This document shows, in pieces, positions 22,740 through 33,319 of a DNA stretch of 64,000 nucleotides. The translations under genes and the position numbers were made by a program. Below the pieces are notes generated by a model. The model did no database searches and was not told the DNA's origin. It saw only the letters and a list, made by a program, of their open reading frames with translations. Position 1 is the stretch's first letter. Each line of letters begins with the position of its first letter. Origin of the DNA: Multifurca ochricompacta (Eukaryota > Basidiomycota > Agaricomycetes > Russulales > Russulaceae); contig WTXG01000020.1 in assembly GCA_022496185.1 (NCBI GenBank), positions 1 to 64,000 on the forward strand, written 5' to 3'.

Positions 22740-24268
22740 GTGGCTTCATCCAGCCACAGTCAGACCTTGCACAACAAAGAACTTATTGACCGCCGAGACG
22801 AGGATAATCTTTCTCAACAAGTCCTTGGCTCTGCTGTCTGGAAAGATTTTGAAACCGAGTTTGGATACTACGTCTATCATGACGATCAGTACCAGCCAGT
22901 TGAATACAACGAACAGAAATGGGTCTGGTACTGTATCCGTTACTCTAGAAGCCATCGTTCCTGGGTTACCACAGGACCTGCCCCACCAGAGTACAGCCTA
23001 GGACCTTGGAGAGAGAATCCTCCAGCCATCATCACCGATTCAGAAACAGAAGAATATATTGAAGAAAGTAGTGAAGATGCACAAGTCATAGCCACTGGTT
23101 TTATGGCTCAGACAGTTGCACCAGAGAGTACTACGTTCAGAACACCTGCTTTAGTCTCTCCCCAGATCACATGACAAACCTCAGACACCCTGACCATCAT
23201 TCACCCAACAATGTCGACCATTGCTGCACAGTTACCAGATCCCACTCCAGTTGTCCCTGCTCCGAACCTCCCCCCCCATCAGGACGCCTTACAGGAGTCC
23301 TGCCGACCATGTTCACTGGCAATCGATCTCAGAGCAAAAAGTTCATGCTCGAGTTTGAGAAGTTCAAAAACTTCAATCATGACATCCCACAAATCATGAA
23401 CCCCTTCCAACACACCAACCTTTTCCTCTTGCTTATCAGAGGGGATTCCATCGATGATTGGACAATGGAGCAGATTGAATGGCTGAATGACAGAGTTACA
23501 GCCGGAACCAGAACCACAGATGAGGATCTGTGGGATATAGTGGCGCAAAGATTTAAAGATGCCTTCATGGATGGGCAGGCCAAACAGAAAGCTGCCAGAG
23601 AATTGAAGTCCCTCAAAATGGAGAGAGGGGACTTGGATGGCTATGTAGCCAAGTTCCGCAACCTGGCCAAGAGAGCGGGGTATGATGTGAATGAAGAGGC
23701 AATGCTCGACCTCTTCTCCCAGGGGCTGCCCAACCCCCTGGTGAAAAATATCATCCAATTCCATCACCCCAAATCGTGGAGCCAGTGGACGAGTGCTGCT
23801 AGGACGCAGCAGCAGGATTATTTAGACTTCCAAATGCGCTTTGGAATAGACACAAAGAAGGGCAAGACCCGCGATCAGTGGAAGGCGGCGTTTGGGGTAA
23901 AACCTACTACCTCGCGAGACCCCAACGCCATGGATACATCAGCAGATCGCACCAAAGCCTGTGCAGCCCTCACCGACGATGAAAAAAGAAACCTTATGAA
24001 GGAAGGGCGTTGCTTTCACTGCCAAGCACAAGGGCATATGTTGCGATTTTGCCCAAAGAAAACAGTCCATGCTGCTGAAGCAACAGTAGCCACTACTACC
24101 ACAGTACCGCCAGTACAGAATTTGCCCACTCCAGCAAAAGAAAACCCAGTAACCGCCCCAAAGACCAAAGAACAGAAGGCAGCAGCAATATGGGAACATA
24201 TGATGAACAAGGATGAGGCAGTATGTGCCCTGATTGTCGATAAGGCCTTTGGCCAAAAGGATTTTTGA
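22740..24268 (+). pseudogene. Element C gag, one frameshift
   Basis: Structural protein of the retrotransposon particle. The frame opens at GTG (22740, GTGGCTTCA) with the conserved N-terminal block (NNLSQQVLGSAVWKDFE, VYHDDQYQPVEY) to 23174. A conserved ATG (ATGTCGACC, 23211) follows. The frame then changes at a run of eight C (about 23267-23274), and the capsid region (FMLEFEKFKNFNHDIPQ, DLFSQGLPNPLVKN) and a CCHC knuckle (CFHCQAQGHMLRFC, about 24010) follow in another frame. It ends QKDF at 24268. The pol frame overlaps here by -1. Relatives: 31789-33300 (intact) and 38919-39737 with 14438-15123. Confidence 0.85.
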
Positions 24269-25798
24269 TTGGCTCGACCCCATCAGCCTGGGCAAGAGCA
24301 CTCCATGTAACTTCTGTGTACACTAGTCATTTCAAGTCTCTAAAAATACCAGTACACTTTGAAACCAAGCAGAAGATGGCTGACAGACGGATATTGATCA
24401 ACTCTGGAGCAACGGATAACTTTATCAGTCAAAGACTTCAGAGAACGTTGGGACTGGGACACAGTTACTTCCCCAAGAGAAAAACATTTGGAACATAGAT
24501 GGAATGGCTAACAAAGCCGGAAAGATCACGCACTGCTGTGACTTGGAAGTACAGGTTGGGGAGCGAACCAAACAACTTCGCTTCCTCATCACGGATCTAG
24601 GAGACAAAGACATGGTTTTGGGGTACCCATGGCTAGCAGCATTTGAGCCCAAGATCAACTGGGCAGAAGCAACGATGGACAAAGATTTCTACCCAGTTCT
24701 TATTACGTCCCTGGGATATGACTACGCTGCACGACACCCCCTAACCCATGCTATCATTATGGGATTGGCCGTCACCTGGAGTGACATGGAACCTGTGGAT
24801 CAGGTGTATTGCTATGTTACAAAGGCATCGGAATTGGCCCAGGCAGAGGCACAGAAAAACCCAGAAAAGACATTCAAAGAAGTAGTGCTGGCAGAATACC
24901 ACCAACACTGGAAGGTTTTCTCAGAAGAAGAGTCTCAATGTTTCCCTCCCTCTCGACCTTGGGATCACGCCATTGACTTCATCCCAAATGCCCCACAATC
25001 AGTAGATTGTAAGATTTACCCACTGTCTCAACCCAAGAAGGAGGTGCTCTCCACCTTCCTGGAAGAACACCTAGCAAAAGGATACATACAACCTTCCAAC
25101 TCACCCTATGCTTCACCCTTCTTTTTCATTAAAAAGAAGGATGGGAAACTGTGACCAGTACAGGACTACAGATGGATTAACAAACTCATGGTGAAAAACA
25201 ACTACCCCCTTCCTCTGATCTCGGAAATCATCGATAAAATGCGTGATAAAGCCCTGTTCTCAAAGATGGACATTCGCTGGGGTTATAATAACATTCATAT
25301 TCAAGAAGGCGACCAGCCCAAGGCTGCCTTTAAGACCAATCAAGGACTTTTTGAACCCAACATTATGTTCTTTGGCTTAACAAACTCACCAGCAACCTTC
25401 CAGTCCATGATGAATCATATCTTCTGAGACCTGATCCTTACGGAAGAAGTGGTGGTGTACATGGATGACATCCTAGTGGCTACAAGAGATGACATTTATC
25501 ATCACTGGACCCAAGTTCACAAAGTACTGGAAATCCTGGCAAAGCACGACCTTTACTTGAAACCTGCCAAATGTTCCTTCGAGCAAAAGACCGTCGAATA
25601 CCTGGGTGTCATCCTAGAAGGGGGGCAAGTACATATGGACCCTGTAAAGGTACAAGGCATCCGAGAATGGTCTATCCTGCAGTGTACCAAAGATGTCAGG
25701 TCATTCATCGGTTTTTGTAATTTCTACCAATGCTTCATCAAGGGATTTTTGGCCATTGCCTGACCACTCAATGATTTGTTGAAAAAGGACATGCCCTG
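24255..25798 (+). pseudogene. Element C pol, first part (protease, RT)
   Basis: Starts in the -1 frame at the end of gag. The protease active site reads INSGAT (about 24400), with Asn where relatives have Asp, so the protease would be inactive. The RT region has ESQCFPPSRPWDHAID, SPFFFIKKKDGK and SKMDIRWGYNN, then YMDDILVAT at about 25460. In-frame TGA codons at 25152-25154 (KL-stop-PVQDY), 25425-25427 and 25761-25763 replace Arg or a related codon. It is split by element B inside KKDMP-WHW (CCCTG duplication) and continues at 33899. Confidence 0.88.
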
Positions 25799-26377
25799 TG
25801 TTACGTCCGGTGTGAGACGTTCTGCACGACTTGTGCGACAGCTTCATTCGTATGTTCAGATAAGAGACCAACAAGGCCTCTTGGAGTGTGAGTGGGTGAG
25901 TCAAAGTCAACGGGGCTGTTCCTGAGTGACAATGTTAAGCGGAAAGTGCCCAAAGCACTGAGACGATCGAGTCAGAGGTTTCAAAGGGAAGTCCAGAAGA
26001 CAAACACCGATGTATTCAATAAGTCGAGTCTGAGGTCTACATTGTAGTTACAGCGGACTTATATACGTAATCGAATGGGCGTCTACGAGATAAGAGAATG
26101 GAGTCATGTGGGCCCAAATATATGAAAGCGAAGGGCGTAAAGCCTAGCTTCTGATAGGGAACTAAGTAAGTGTCCGGTCTTATGATAAGAGATAAGGGAA
26201 AAGGAGTCAAACATAGGCAAAGTAAGGTAAACAGGGACAAAGTCAATCACGGGGAAGGAAGTAAAGCACGGGACGGATCCCACGATGGAGACATGATCTG
26301 ATAGTGTAGGGTAGGCGGCAAAGAGGGGTCGTCGTTTGGTAGGAAGAAAAAGACAGGAAGAGACGGGGTTCGTAACA
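25799..26377 (-). repeat. Element B 3' LTR
   Basis: TGTTACGTCC to TTCGTAACA, 579 bp. Contains AAGTCGAGTCT at 26021-26031 and the TATATA box (minus-strand TATATAAG) at about 26060-26067. Confidence 0.92.
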
Positions 26378-26391
26378 TCACCCCCTCTTCT
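26378..26391 (-). other. Polypurine tract of element B
   Basis: On the minus strand this reads GAAGAGGGGGTGA directly before the 3' LTR terminus, the usual position of the plus-strand DNA primer. Elements D (9001-9014) and C (about 38311-38325) have equivalents. Confidence 0.7.
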
Positions 26392-26408
26392 GGTTCTAGC
26401 AGTCCCGG

Positions 26409-27608
26409 CTAGAAACGACTCGTACCGTCATCATCCTGTACCAGCTCCAGGTAATCGTCAGCTACATTACGGTCATCCATGCTGTACGATTCCAACTCTT
26501 GCGGACACGCGTGGGTATGAAGGAACCCATATGGACCTCGCTGGCCACATGCACGGCATAGGTCGTAGACGGGGCAGTCGATTTCTTTATGCCCAGCGTT
26601 ATGGCGAAGGCACTTGCCGCACCAGCCTGATGGGTTGGTGATGGTTGGGGCCACTCCTACACGTCGGAAGATACAGTGTCTGCTCCAGTGGAGACTGCTC
26701 CGACAGTGTCGACACCATTTACGGTTGAGGGGACAGTTCCAGCTTATGTGATACTTGCTATCACATCGCCAGCAGGTTTCCCCACGCAGATTCTCATGCA
26801 AGCGTGGCATCTCCAGCCGAGTCGGCAGTAGCGTCGGGGCCGCCCCCAGGGTTCGAGGGGGGAGGGGTCGTGCATAAGTGTCTGCGTACCTTTCAGCAAT
26901 CGTCTGGTACGCATCCCCCGCTTCCAACCTCTTCCTGATGTCCACAATCTCCAATTCCAACTGGAACATCCCATTTGTCAGCCTTGCCATCATCTTTGCG
27001 TGCTCCTTGTACTGTTGGTTCAGCATCCTCCTCAGGGTGATACTCTTCCTCAGCCTCATGACTTCTGCCTTCAAGCACGGTAGCCTCATGTCGTTCATCA
27101 CCTCATCGATCGCGAAGGTGCGACAGTCTTCCGCGGCAAGGTGACCCAACTGTTCATCAGTCAACGTGTGGTGGAGTCGACCCATATACCTTTCCTCCAG
27201 ATAGACAGGAGCTCCGTAAACCGGCCCATCCTTCTTCATACACCCTGCCACATCCATCCCGCCATTGGTGTAATAGATATATTTGGTGATGGCCATAGAT
27301 CCGTCGGCCATTGTGATCTCCAAGGGGAAGTACATTGAAGAGTTGGGGTTGTTGGGGATGAACGGGAATTCCGGGGCTTCGTCATCGATCTCTCCATTGA
27401 GCAGGTCATTGGGATGGGGGTCTTCGCGATGGGTGAAGTCATCATTTGGGTTCGGGGATTGGTTTTTGACTCGGGTCTCTGCAGCTTCATAGTCGATAGG
27501 GGAAGAGGGACGCATGGAGGGATGAGCAGAAGGGAAGGCTTCCACGACCACAGTGGTGGCAGTGAAGGCGTCAATGGCGGCAGAGGCGGCGATGAAGGAA
27601 GAAGACAT
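26409..27608 (-). CDS. Third ORF of element B: four-knuckle Cys/His protein, intact
   Basis: A 399-residue protein starting at ATG 27608, 75 bp after the pol stop, and ending just before the polypurine tract. Residues 1-110 are low-complexity, acidic and Pro-rich. About 110-190 is a conserved globular region (YYTNGGMDVAGCMKKDGPV, GAPVYLEERYMGRLHH). About 190-270 is a probable coiled coil. The C-terminal part has four metal-binding motifs: CWRCDSKYHISWNC and CRHCRSSLHWSRHC (both CX2CX4HX4C), then CGKCLRHNAGHKEIDC and CRACGQRGPYGFLHTHAC. No signal peptide or transmembrane segment, so not an envelope protein. Copies in D (9032-10231) and C (35939-38294) show that it is a regular part of two element families. 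A nucleic-acid-binding or chaperone role is inference from the knuckles; the true function is unknown to me. Confidence 0.8.
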   Translation of the reverse strand: MSSSFIAASAAIDAFTATTVVVEAFPSAHPSMRPSSPIDYEAAETRVKNQSPNPNDDFTHREDPHPNDLLNGEIDDEAPEFPFIPNNPNSSMYFPLEITMADGSMAITKYIYYTNGGMDVAGCMKKDGPVYGAPVYLEERYMGRLHHTLTDEQLGHLAAEDCRTFAIDEVMNDMRLPCLKAEVMRLRKSITLRRMLNQQYKEHAKMMARLTNGMFQLELEIVDIRKRLEAGDAYQTIAERYADTYARPLPPRTLGAAPTLLPTRLEMPRLHENLRGETCWRCDSKYHISWNCPLNRKWCRHCRSSLHWSRHCIFRRVGVAPTITNPSGWCGKCLRHNAGHKEIDCPVYDLCRACGQRGPYGFLHTHACPQELESYSMDDRNVADDYLELVQDDDGTSRF

Positions 27609-27682
27609 GTTAAAGTGTGGTTAGGACGTTGCTGGTGAAGCGTTGTTCTGGGGGAAAAGTCTGGAGTTGGCCCCCCCCCTTT

Positions 27683-30600
27683 TTAACTGTTCTTGGGCGC
27701 TTGGGGATGTCGTAAATGGAACTCCACAATCAGGTCCAGGGCAGAGATATCCCCGGCTGGTTCCCACAAGTTGTCAGAGTCTGGGAAACCTTTCCACTTG
27801 ATCAGGTAATACAACTTGCGCCCTTGGCCTTGTCGCTTGGAGTCTAGAACGCGCTCCACTTCCCATTCTTCTTCGCCATTGATAAGGTCAGGCGGGGGTC
27901 TCGGGAAGTTCTCTCCGTGAATGGAGGTTTCCTTGTAAGGGGTCAGAAGCTTGGCATGGAAGACTGGATGGATCTTCCATTTCGGCGGCAACTGCAATTC
28001 GTAAGAGACGTCTGACAGCTTCCTTGTGATTTGGAAGGGTCCGTGGCGTCGGGGCGCTAATTTGGCTGAGGGGTGTGACGTGTGAATATTCCTACCCTCG
28101 AGCCACACCCAGTCATTGGTCTGATAAGGTGTGAATGTGCTTGGCTGTGCTGCCAGAAGCTGTTGCGCCTTTACCAGATTCTCATTGGCTGATTGTCGCA
28201 GCTCTTCCCATTGGCCGATTCGTTCGGTTACTGACGGGACATTGATGGGCTTCTCTGTCCATGTGGTGCGTGGAGTCCAGCCCATGATAAGGGAGAAAGG
28301 GGTGGATTTTGTCGTCCCATTGGGCCATGAATTGTGAGCGAATTCTGCGGTCGACAGCCATTCTGCCCAATCGTCTTGCCTGCCGTTGCACCAAAACTGG
28401 AGATACTGTTCCAACCATTGGTTCGTCCGCTCAGACTGTCCGTCTGTCTGTGGGTGGTATGCCGTCGAGATGTTCTGTGTGATGTCCAGCGTTTTGCATA
28501 AGGCTCTCGCAAATGCCGATGTAAAACGGGTATCTCGGTCAGAGATGATCCTTTTAGGGAGTCCGTAATGACGGTATACGTGGTTCAGGTATAGTTTCAC
28601 CACTCCTTCAGCTGTGATAGTTTTGTTGCAGGGAATGAAGAGGGCCGCTTTGGAACAGTCATGGTCTGTGATTGTTAGGATAGTGTCGAAGCCTTGTGAT
28701 TTGGGCAGCTTGACAATGAAGTCCATGGCGATGGTCTGGAAAGGAGTCGATGTACTGGGAGTAATGGGAAGCATTGGCGGGACTTTTGGGTGCGTGTTCA
28801 CTTTGTTTGCTTGACATGATGCGCATCCTCGTACGTAGCTCTCAATGTCTTTTTTCATATTGGGCCACCAATAGTCTCTCTTGGCCAGGGCATAAGTGTT
28901 GGCGATGCCTGGATGGCCAGCGGAGGGAAGGTCGTGATGAAAATGGATCACCCCCCTCTTAATGTTGTCACCACCGGTGACAACGAGTCGATCTCCATCT
29001 TTCCACCAAAGACCGCTGATTTCCTTTAAATTGTGAGCATCAGCCCATGAACGACACAGGTCTTGGTTCATATTTTGGGAAACTTGTGCCCAAAGGTCCA
29101 TATCATGGAGACTGACAATGGCCGTCTTGGCAAATACCTCTTCTGGGAGGACAGTGATGTCGTTATTGTCGTTTTCCCCTGTATGCATGTCTGGTCTGCG
29201 CGACAATGCATCTGCTCTAGCATTCTGACTCCCAGCAATGTGTTTCAGCGTGGAGTTATATTCTTCCAATTCCAGGACTTCTCGTGCCACGCGTCGACTG
29301 ATTTTATGGGGTTCTTTCCAGTATAAGAGGTTGGAATGATCAGTGTGGATGACGGTCTTGTGAGGGGTTCCTGCCAGGTAGGGTCGCCAGTGTCGCAACG
29401 CCTTGACTATGGCTAAAAGCTCCCTGTCCCAAATGTCATAGTTCCTCTCAGCGGGGGAAAAGGTCTCAGAGTAGTATGCCACTGGGTGAAGCACTTGTGC
29501 GGCATCTTGCTGATATAATACTGCCCCGTTCGCAAAGTGCGAGGCGTCCACCTCTACTTCGAAGGGGTGGCCCAGATCTGGTTGGATAAGTACTGGTTCT
29601 GAGCCGATGAGGTCCCTAATCTGTTCAAATGCCTGCTGCTGTGCGGCATCCCAATGCCATGGTACGTCCTTTTTCAGTAGGTCGTTCAGTGGTCGCGCTA
29701 TGCCTGAAAATCCCTTGACGAATCGTCAGTAAAAGTTACAGAATCTGATGAACGATCGGACATCCTTGACGCAGGTCGGCACAGGCCACTCCTGGATTCC
29801 CTGTACTTTCACGGGATCCATGCGTACTCGCCCTTCTTCCAAGATGACCCCTAGATACTCAACGCTCCGTTGTTCAAAGGAGCATTTGGCAGGTTTGAGG
29901 TAGAGGTCATGTTCATGCAGTATGTCCAGTACCTGATGTACACGATGTCGGTGGTGGTCCAAATCATCTGCCGTGGCTACTAGAATGTCGTCCATATAGA
30001 CTGTGACGGTTCCCTGGGCTGGTACAAGGGTTGAAGACATGTGACTTGCTTGTCCTTTGTTTTCTTTTTTTTCTTTTTCTTTTTCCTTATACGACTCTTA
30101 CCACATGATGTGCTGATAAAGGACTATGACTTATCATTTATACTGCTGACTGATTGCTTACTGAGGATCTTACTCATCTGCTTATTGATCAGTAGTAGAG
30201 GGCGTAACCCCTCCACCATCTATATCATTCTGGGACATTCTACTGTACAACCATTAGACTGTCTAGTGCAAGCTCTAGTAACTACCAGAATAGTCTCCTT
30301 ATCTAGCATACATGTATATAAAGACTTAGCAGAAAGGACAAGACGTTAAGTCTGTTCTTCTGTATTCAATACAGGTGCTTGGGAACTCACTTCACTGAAC
30401 CGAAAACCCTTCGACTTGAACCTTCTAAGTTTGCGCCTTAGAAGAACTTCTACCCCAGAACCTTGTGGCAGGACTTAGCGTCTCTGCTCGACTCCGTCTC
30501 GCGCGCGCGCCTCATTGACCAGGCGTATTTGACTTAACTTGACTTGACTCGACTTGAAACCCTTGAACTCCTGCTAGACAACCTCGAACCCCAGACATTG

Positions 30601-31790
30601 ACACAGCGTTGCACCTAGCTGTGACATAGACCACTACTTCTCCTGTGAGAATGAGATCACGGAAGATGTGGTTCATCATGGCCTGGAACGTTGCCGGCGA
30701 GTTCGTGAGGCCAAAGAACATAACATTGGGCTCAAATAACCCTTGATTTGTTTTGAACGCTGCCTTGCACTGGTCACCTTCCTTGATCCTGACGTTGTTA
30801 TAACCCCATCGCACGTCCATTTTTGAGAAGAGGGACTTATCCCTCATGGCGTCAATAAGTTCAGAGATGAGTGGCAGGGGGTAAGCGTTTTTCACAGTGT
30901 ATGTGTTAATCCGCCGATAATCCTGGACTGGTCGCAGCTTGCCATCCTTCTTCTTGATGAAGAAGAAGGGTGAAGCGTACTGCGACTTGGATGGGCGAAT
31001 ATATCCTTTTGCCAAATGTTCTTCTAAGAACTCCGTCAATGCTACCTGCTCAGATTGGGACAGCAGATAGATTTTGCAATCTATTGCGGTTGGCGTGTCA
31101 GGGAGTAAGTCTATGGCGTGGTCCCATGGTCTGGAAGGTGGAAAATGCTGGGATTCTTCCTCGGAAAACACCTTCCAATGCTGATGGTAGGTACTCGGCA
31201 CTACATCGCTGTATGTCTTTTCCTCCTGCCCTCGTACTGCCTTTTGGGCTAGTTCCAATGCTTTAGTGGCGTAACAGCGTCCTGGGTCTTCCCTTCCCAT
31301 GCTCGTGGCTCTTATTATTGGATGTCTGACTGCGTAGTCATATCCTATCGATGTGATGATAGTGGGATATGATTCTTTATCCATTGTCTCGTCAGCCCAG
31401 TTGATCTTGGGCTCGAACGCGGCAAGCCACGGATATCCTAAAATAAGATCTTCGTCTCCCAGGTCCGTAATCAGGAAACGAATGTTCTTCATGGTCTCTC
31501 CAACCTGGACCTTCAGATCCGTGTAATGAGTGATTTTCCCAGCGCGGTTGGCCGTTCCGTCAATGTTCCAAATGTTCTTTTCCTGGGGAAGTGCCAGCCG
31601 TCCCAGGCCCATTGTTTTGATTAGTCATGGGTGAATAAAATTGTCTGTGGCTCCGGAGTCCACTAAAATATCTCGATCGGCCATCCTCTGTGTAGTTTCA
31701 AAATGGACTGGTATTTTCAATGATTTGAATCGACTAGCATACACAGAGGTAACATGGAGTGCTCGTGCCCAGGCCGATGGGTTTGAGCCT
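27683..31790 (-). pseudogene. Element B pol (protease, RT, RNase H, integrase, chromodomain)
   Basis: Polyprotein read in the -1 frame after gag. Protease has LVDSGATDNF at about 31660. RT is at about 31150-29700 with LTNSPATFQ, and the active site VVVY/MDD is split by a solo LTR at 30002-30626. RNase H is at about 29560-29280 (DASHFANG, WDRELLAIVKALRHW, HTDHSNLLYW). Integrase has HPGIANTYALAKRDYWWPN with CASCQANK, and DDE residues in MDFIVKLP, IISDRDTRF and QTDGQSERTNQW. A C-terminal chromodomain is at about 27860-27700 ([19 protein letters not shown]). Such chromodomains steer integration to marked chromatin. From about 29550 to 27683 the frame is open for over 600 codons. TGA at 31625-31627 (protease, IHP-stop-LIK) and about 29726-29728 (FY-stop-RF) replace Arg. 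Inactive as it stands. Confidence 0.92.
30002..30626 (+). repeat. Solo LTR, family 2, in element B RT
   Basis: A 625-bp LTR from TGTGACGG to AGCTGTGACA with a perfect TAGAC duplication (29997-30001 and 30627-30631). It has a plus-strand TATATAAAG box near 30316 and an AATACAGG block near 30368. It splits the RT catalytic motif between Tyr and Met of YMDD. It is the latest event in this branch of the nest. Confidence 0.92.
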
Positions 31791-33300
31791 AACAAAAATC
31801 CTTTTTTGCAAACGCCTTCTCTACTAGTATGGCGCGCACTTCCTCACTTTCCTTCATCATGTTGGCCCATATATCCTGAGCCTTCTCTTCTTTTGACCGC
31901 TTGTCCACGGCGGGGGGGTTGTTCTGAACGGGGTGTTCCGGTGCCACTGTGGCGACAGCAACTCGTACTCCTTTCTTGGGACAGTCCCGGGACATATGTC
32001 CCAATGCTCTGCAACGGAAGCAGCGTCCTTCCTTCATTAATGTCTGCCGCTCGTCTTCCGTAAGTACTGCCCGAGCTCGGGCCCGATCTGCAGAGGTATC
32101 CATAGCGTTTGGATCCCTCTGGCCATGTGGTGCGGGCTTTACTCTGAACGCTGTCTTCCACTGGTCTCGGGTCTTTCCTTTTTTGGTGTCAACTCCAAAC
32201 CTTGTCTGGAAGTCAAGGTAGTCTTGTTGCTGCCTCCGAGCAGCGTCAACCCAAGTATCCCAGTCGTGGGGGTGATGAAACTGAATAATGTTTTTGACAA
32301 GGGGATTGGGTAAACCTTGTGAAAAGAGGTCTAACGTTGCCTCTTCGTCCGTGTCATAGCTGGCTCTGTTGGCTAGACTTCTGAACTTGGCAATGTATGC
32401 GTCAAGTTCTCCCTTCTCCATTCTGAGGGACTTTAGCTCCCGGGCTGCCTTCTGCTTGGCCTGCCCATCCGTGAAGGCATCCTTAAACCGCTCAGCGATG
32501 GTCTCCCAAAGACCTTCACTAGTGGTACGACGCCCACTTTCGACTTGTTCATTCAGCCATTCCAGCTGTTCCATGGTCCAGTCGTCAACCGCATCCCCCC
32601 GAATCAGGGAAAGGAACAGATTGGCTCGTTGAAATGGATTGACAATCTGCGGGACGTCATGGTTGAAGTTTTTAAAGGTTGTGAACTCCAACATGAATTT
32701 TTTGCTTTGTGAGCAGTCCCCAGTGAACGTTTGGGGAAGCACTCCTGATAATCGTCCGGATGGGGGAGGGATATTCGGTGGTGCTGCCACTGGGGCTGGT
32801 GGGGCGGGGTCTGGAAGCTGGGCGGCAATGGTGGACATGTTCTGGTAAAACGGGGTGACGGTGTCGGTGGATTGTATAGAGATCTGGGGAGTTGTCAAAG
32901 CAGGGGCTCTGAACGTGACAACTTTGGGTGCAACTGGGGCTGTAGACGACGCTAATACCAGTGCTTCTTCGCTATGTTCTTCTACGTACTCCTCTGGTTC
33001 GGAGTCCGTGACAATGGCCGGAGGATTTTCTCTCCACGGGCCTAGTCCAAATTCAGGTGGGGCAGGTCTGGTTGTAACCCAAGAGTTTCGACTGTCCAAG
33101 TATCGGATACAATACCAAACTCTTTTCTCTTCGTCGTATTCTACTGGTTGGTATCTTCTGTCGTGATAGACGTAGTATCCAAACTCGGACTCAAAATCTT
33201 TCCAGGCAGCAGAGCCAAGTACTTGCTGTGAAAGATTATTCTCGTCTCTGCGTTCAATGAGTTCTTCCTGAAAGAGGGTCTGACTGCGGCTGGAAGCCAC
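31789..33300 (-). CDS. Element B gag, intact (503 codons, GTG start)
   Basis: Particle-forming nucleocapsid precursor. The open frame begins at GTG 33300 (context ACAGTGG); a TAA lies in frame shortly upstream and there is no ATG before about codon 145 (MSTIAAQ). The N-terminal block (about 15-85: NNLSQQVLGSAAWKDFE, HDRRYQPVEYDEE) is conserved in A, C and D. A Pro-rich linker (about 150-180) follows. The capsid-like region (about 190-390) has FMLEFTTFKNFNHDVPQ, DDWTMEQLEWLN and DLFSQGLPNPLVKN. One CCHC knuckle (CFRCRALGHMSRDC) is at about 430. It ends AFAKKDFC with A AAA AAG 11 nt before the stop and pol in the -1 frame. Whether GTG or the internal ATG starts translation is open. Confidence 0.87.
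   Translation of the reverse strand: MASSRSQTLFQEELIERRDENNLSQQVLGSAAWKDFESEFGYYVYHDRRYQPVEYDEEKRVWYCIRYLDSRNSWVTTRPAPPEFGLGPWRENPPAIVTDSEPEEYVEEHSEEALVLASSTAPVAPKVVTFRAPALTTPQISIQSTDTVTPFYQNMSTIAAQLPDPAPPAPVAAPPNIPPPSGRLSGVLPQTFTGDCSQSKKFMLEFTTFKNFNHDVPQIVNPFQRANLFLSLIRGDAVDDWTMEQLEWLNEQVESGRRTTSEGLWETIAERFKDAFTDGQAKQKAARELKSLRMEKGELDAYIAKFRSLANRASYDTDEEATLDLFSQGLPNPLVKNIIQFHHPHDWDTWVDAARRQQQDYLDFQTRFGVDTKKGKTRDQWKTAFRVKPAPHGQRDPNAMDTSADRARARAVLTEDERQTLMKEGRCFRCRALGHMSRDCPKKGVRVAVATVAPEHPVQNNPPAVDKRSKEEKAQDIWANMMKESEEVRAILVEKAFAKKDFC
31801..31807 (-). promoter_or_regulatory. Putative -1 ribosomal frameshift site (A AAA AAG)
   Basis: In the gag frame the codons are GCA AAA AAG GAT TTT TGT TAG, so the heptamer A AAA AAG is in the correct phase, and pol is open in the -1 frame. 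Element A has the same heptamer. C (CAAAAG) and D (AAGAAG) have lost it but keep GGATTTTT, so slippage on TTT TT is an alternative. Confidence 0.55.
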
Positions 33301-33306
33301 TGTGAG

Positions 33307-33317
33307 AGACTCGACTT
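33307..33317 (-). other. Self-complementary primer binding site
   Basis: Two bases inside the 5' LTR end, the minus strand reads AAGTCGAGTCT. This is the exact reverse complement of AGACTCGACTT within the LTR (plus coordinates 33542-33552), which starts about 34 nt after TATATAAG and so at the expected transcript 5' end. There is no TGG start as in tRNA-primed elements. This layout matches the Tf1/sushi self-priming mechanism. Confidence 0.7.
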
Positions 33318-33319
33318 GA

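Noticed and set aside
26409..27608. Envelope gene (errantivirus-like env) as identity of the third ORF
   Set aside because: No signal peptide, no transmembrane segment, no furin-like site; instead a coiled coil and four Cys/His knuckles.
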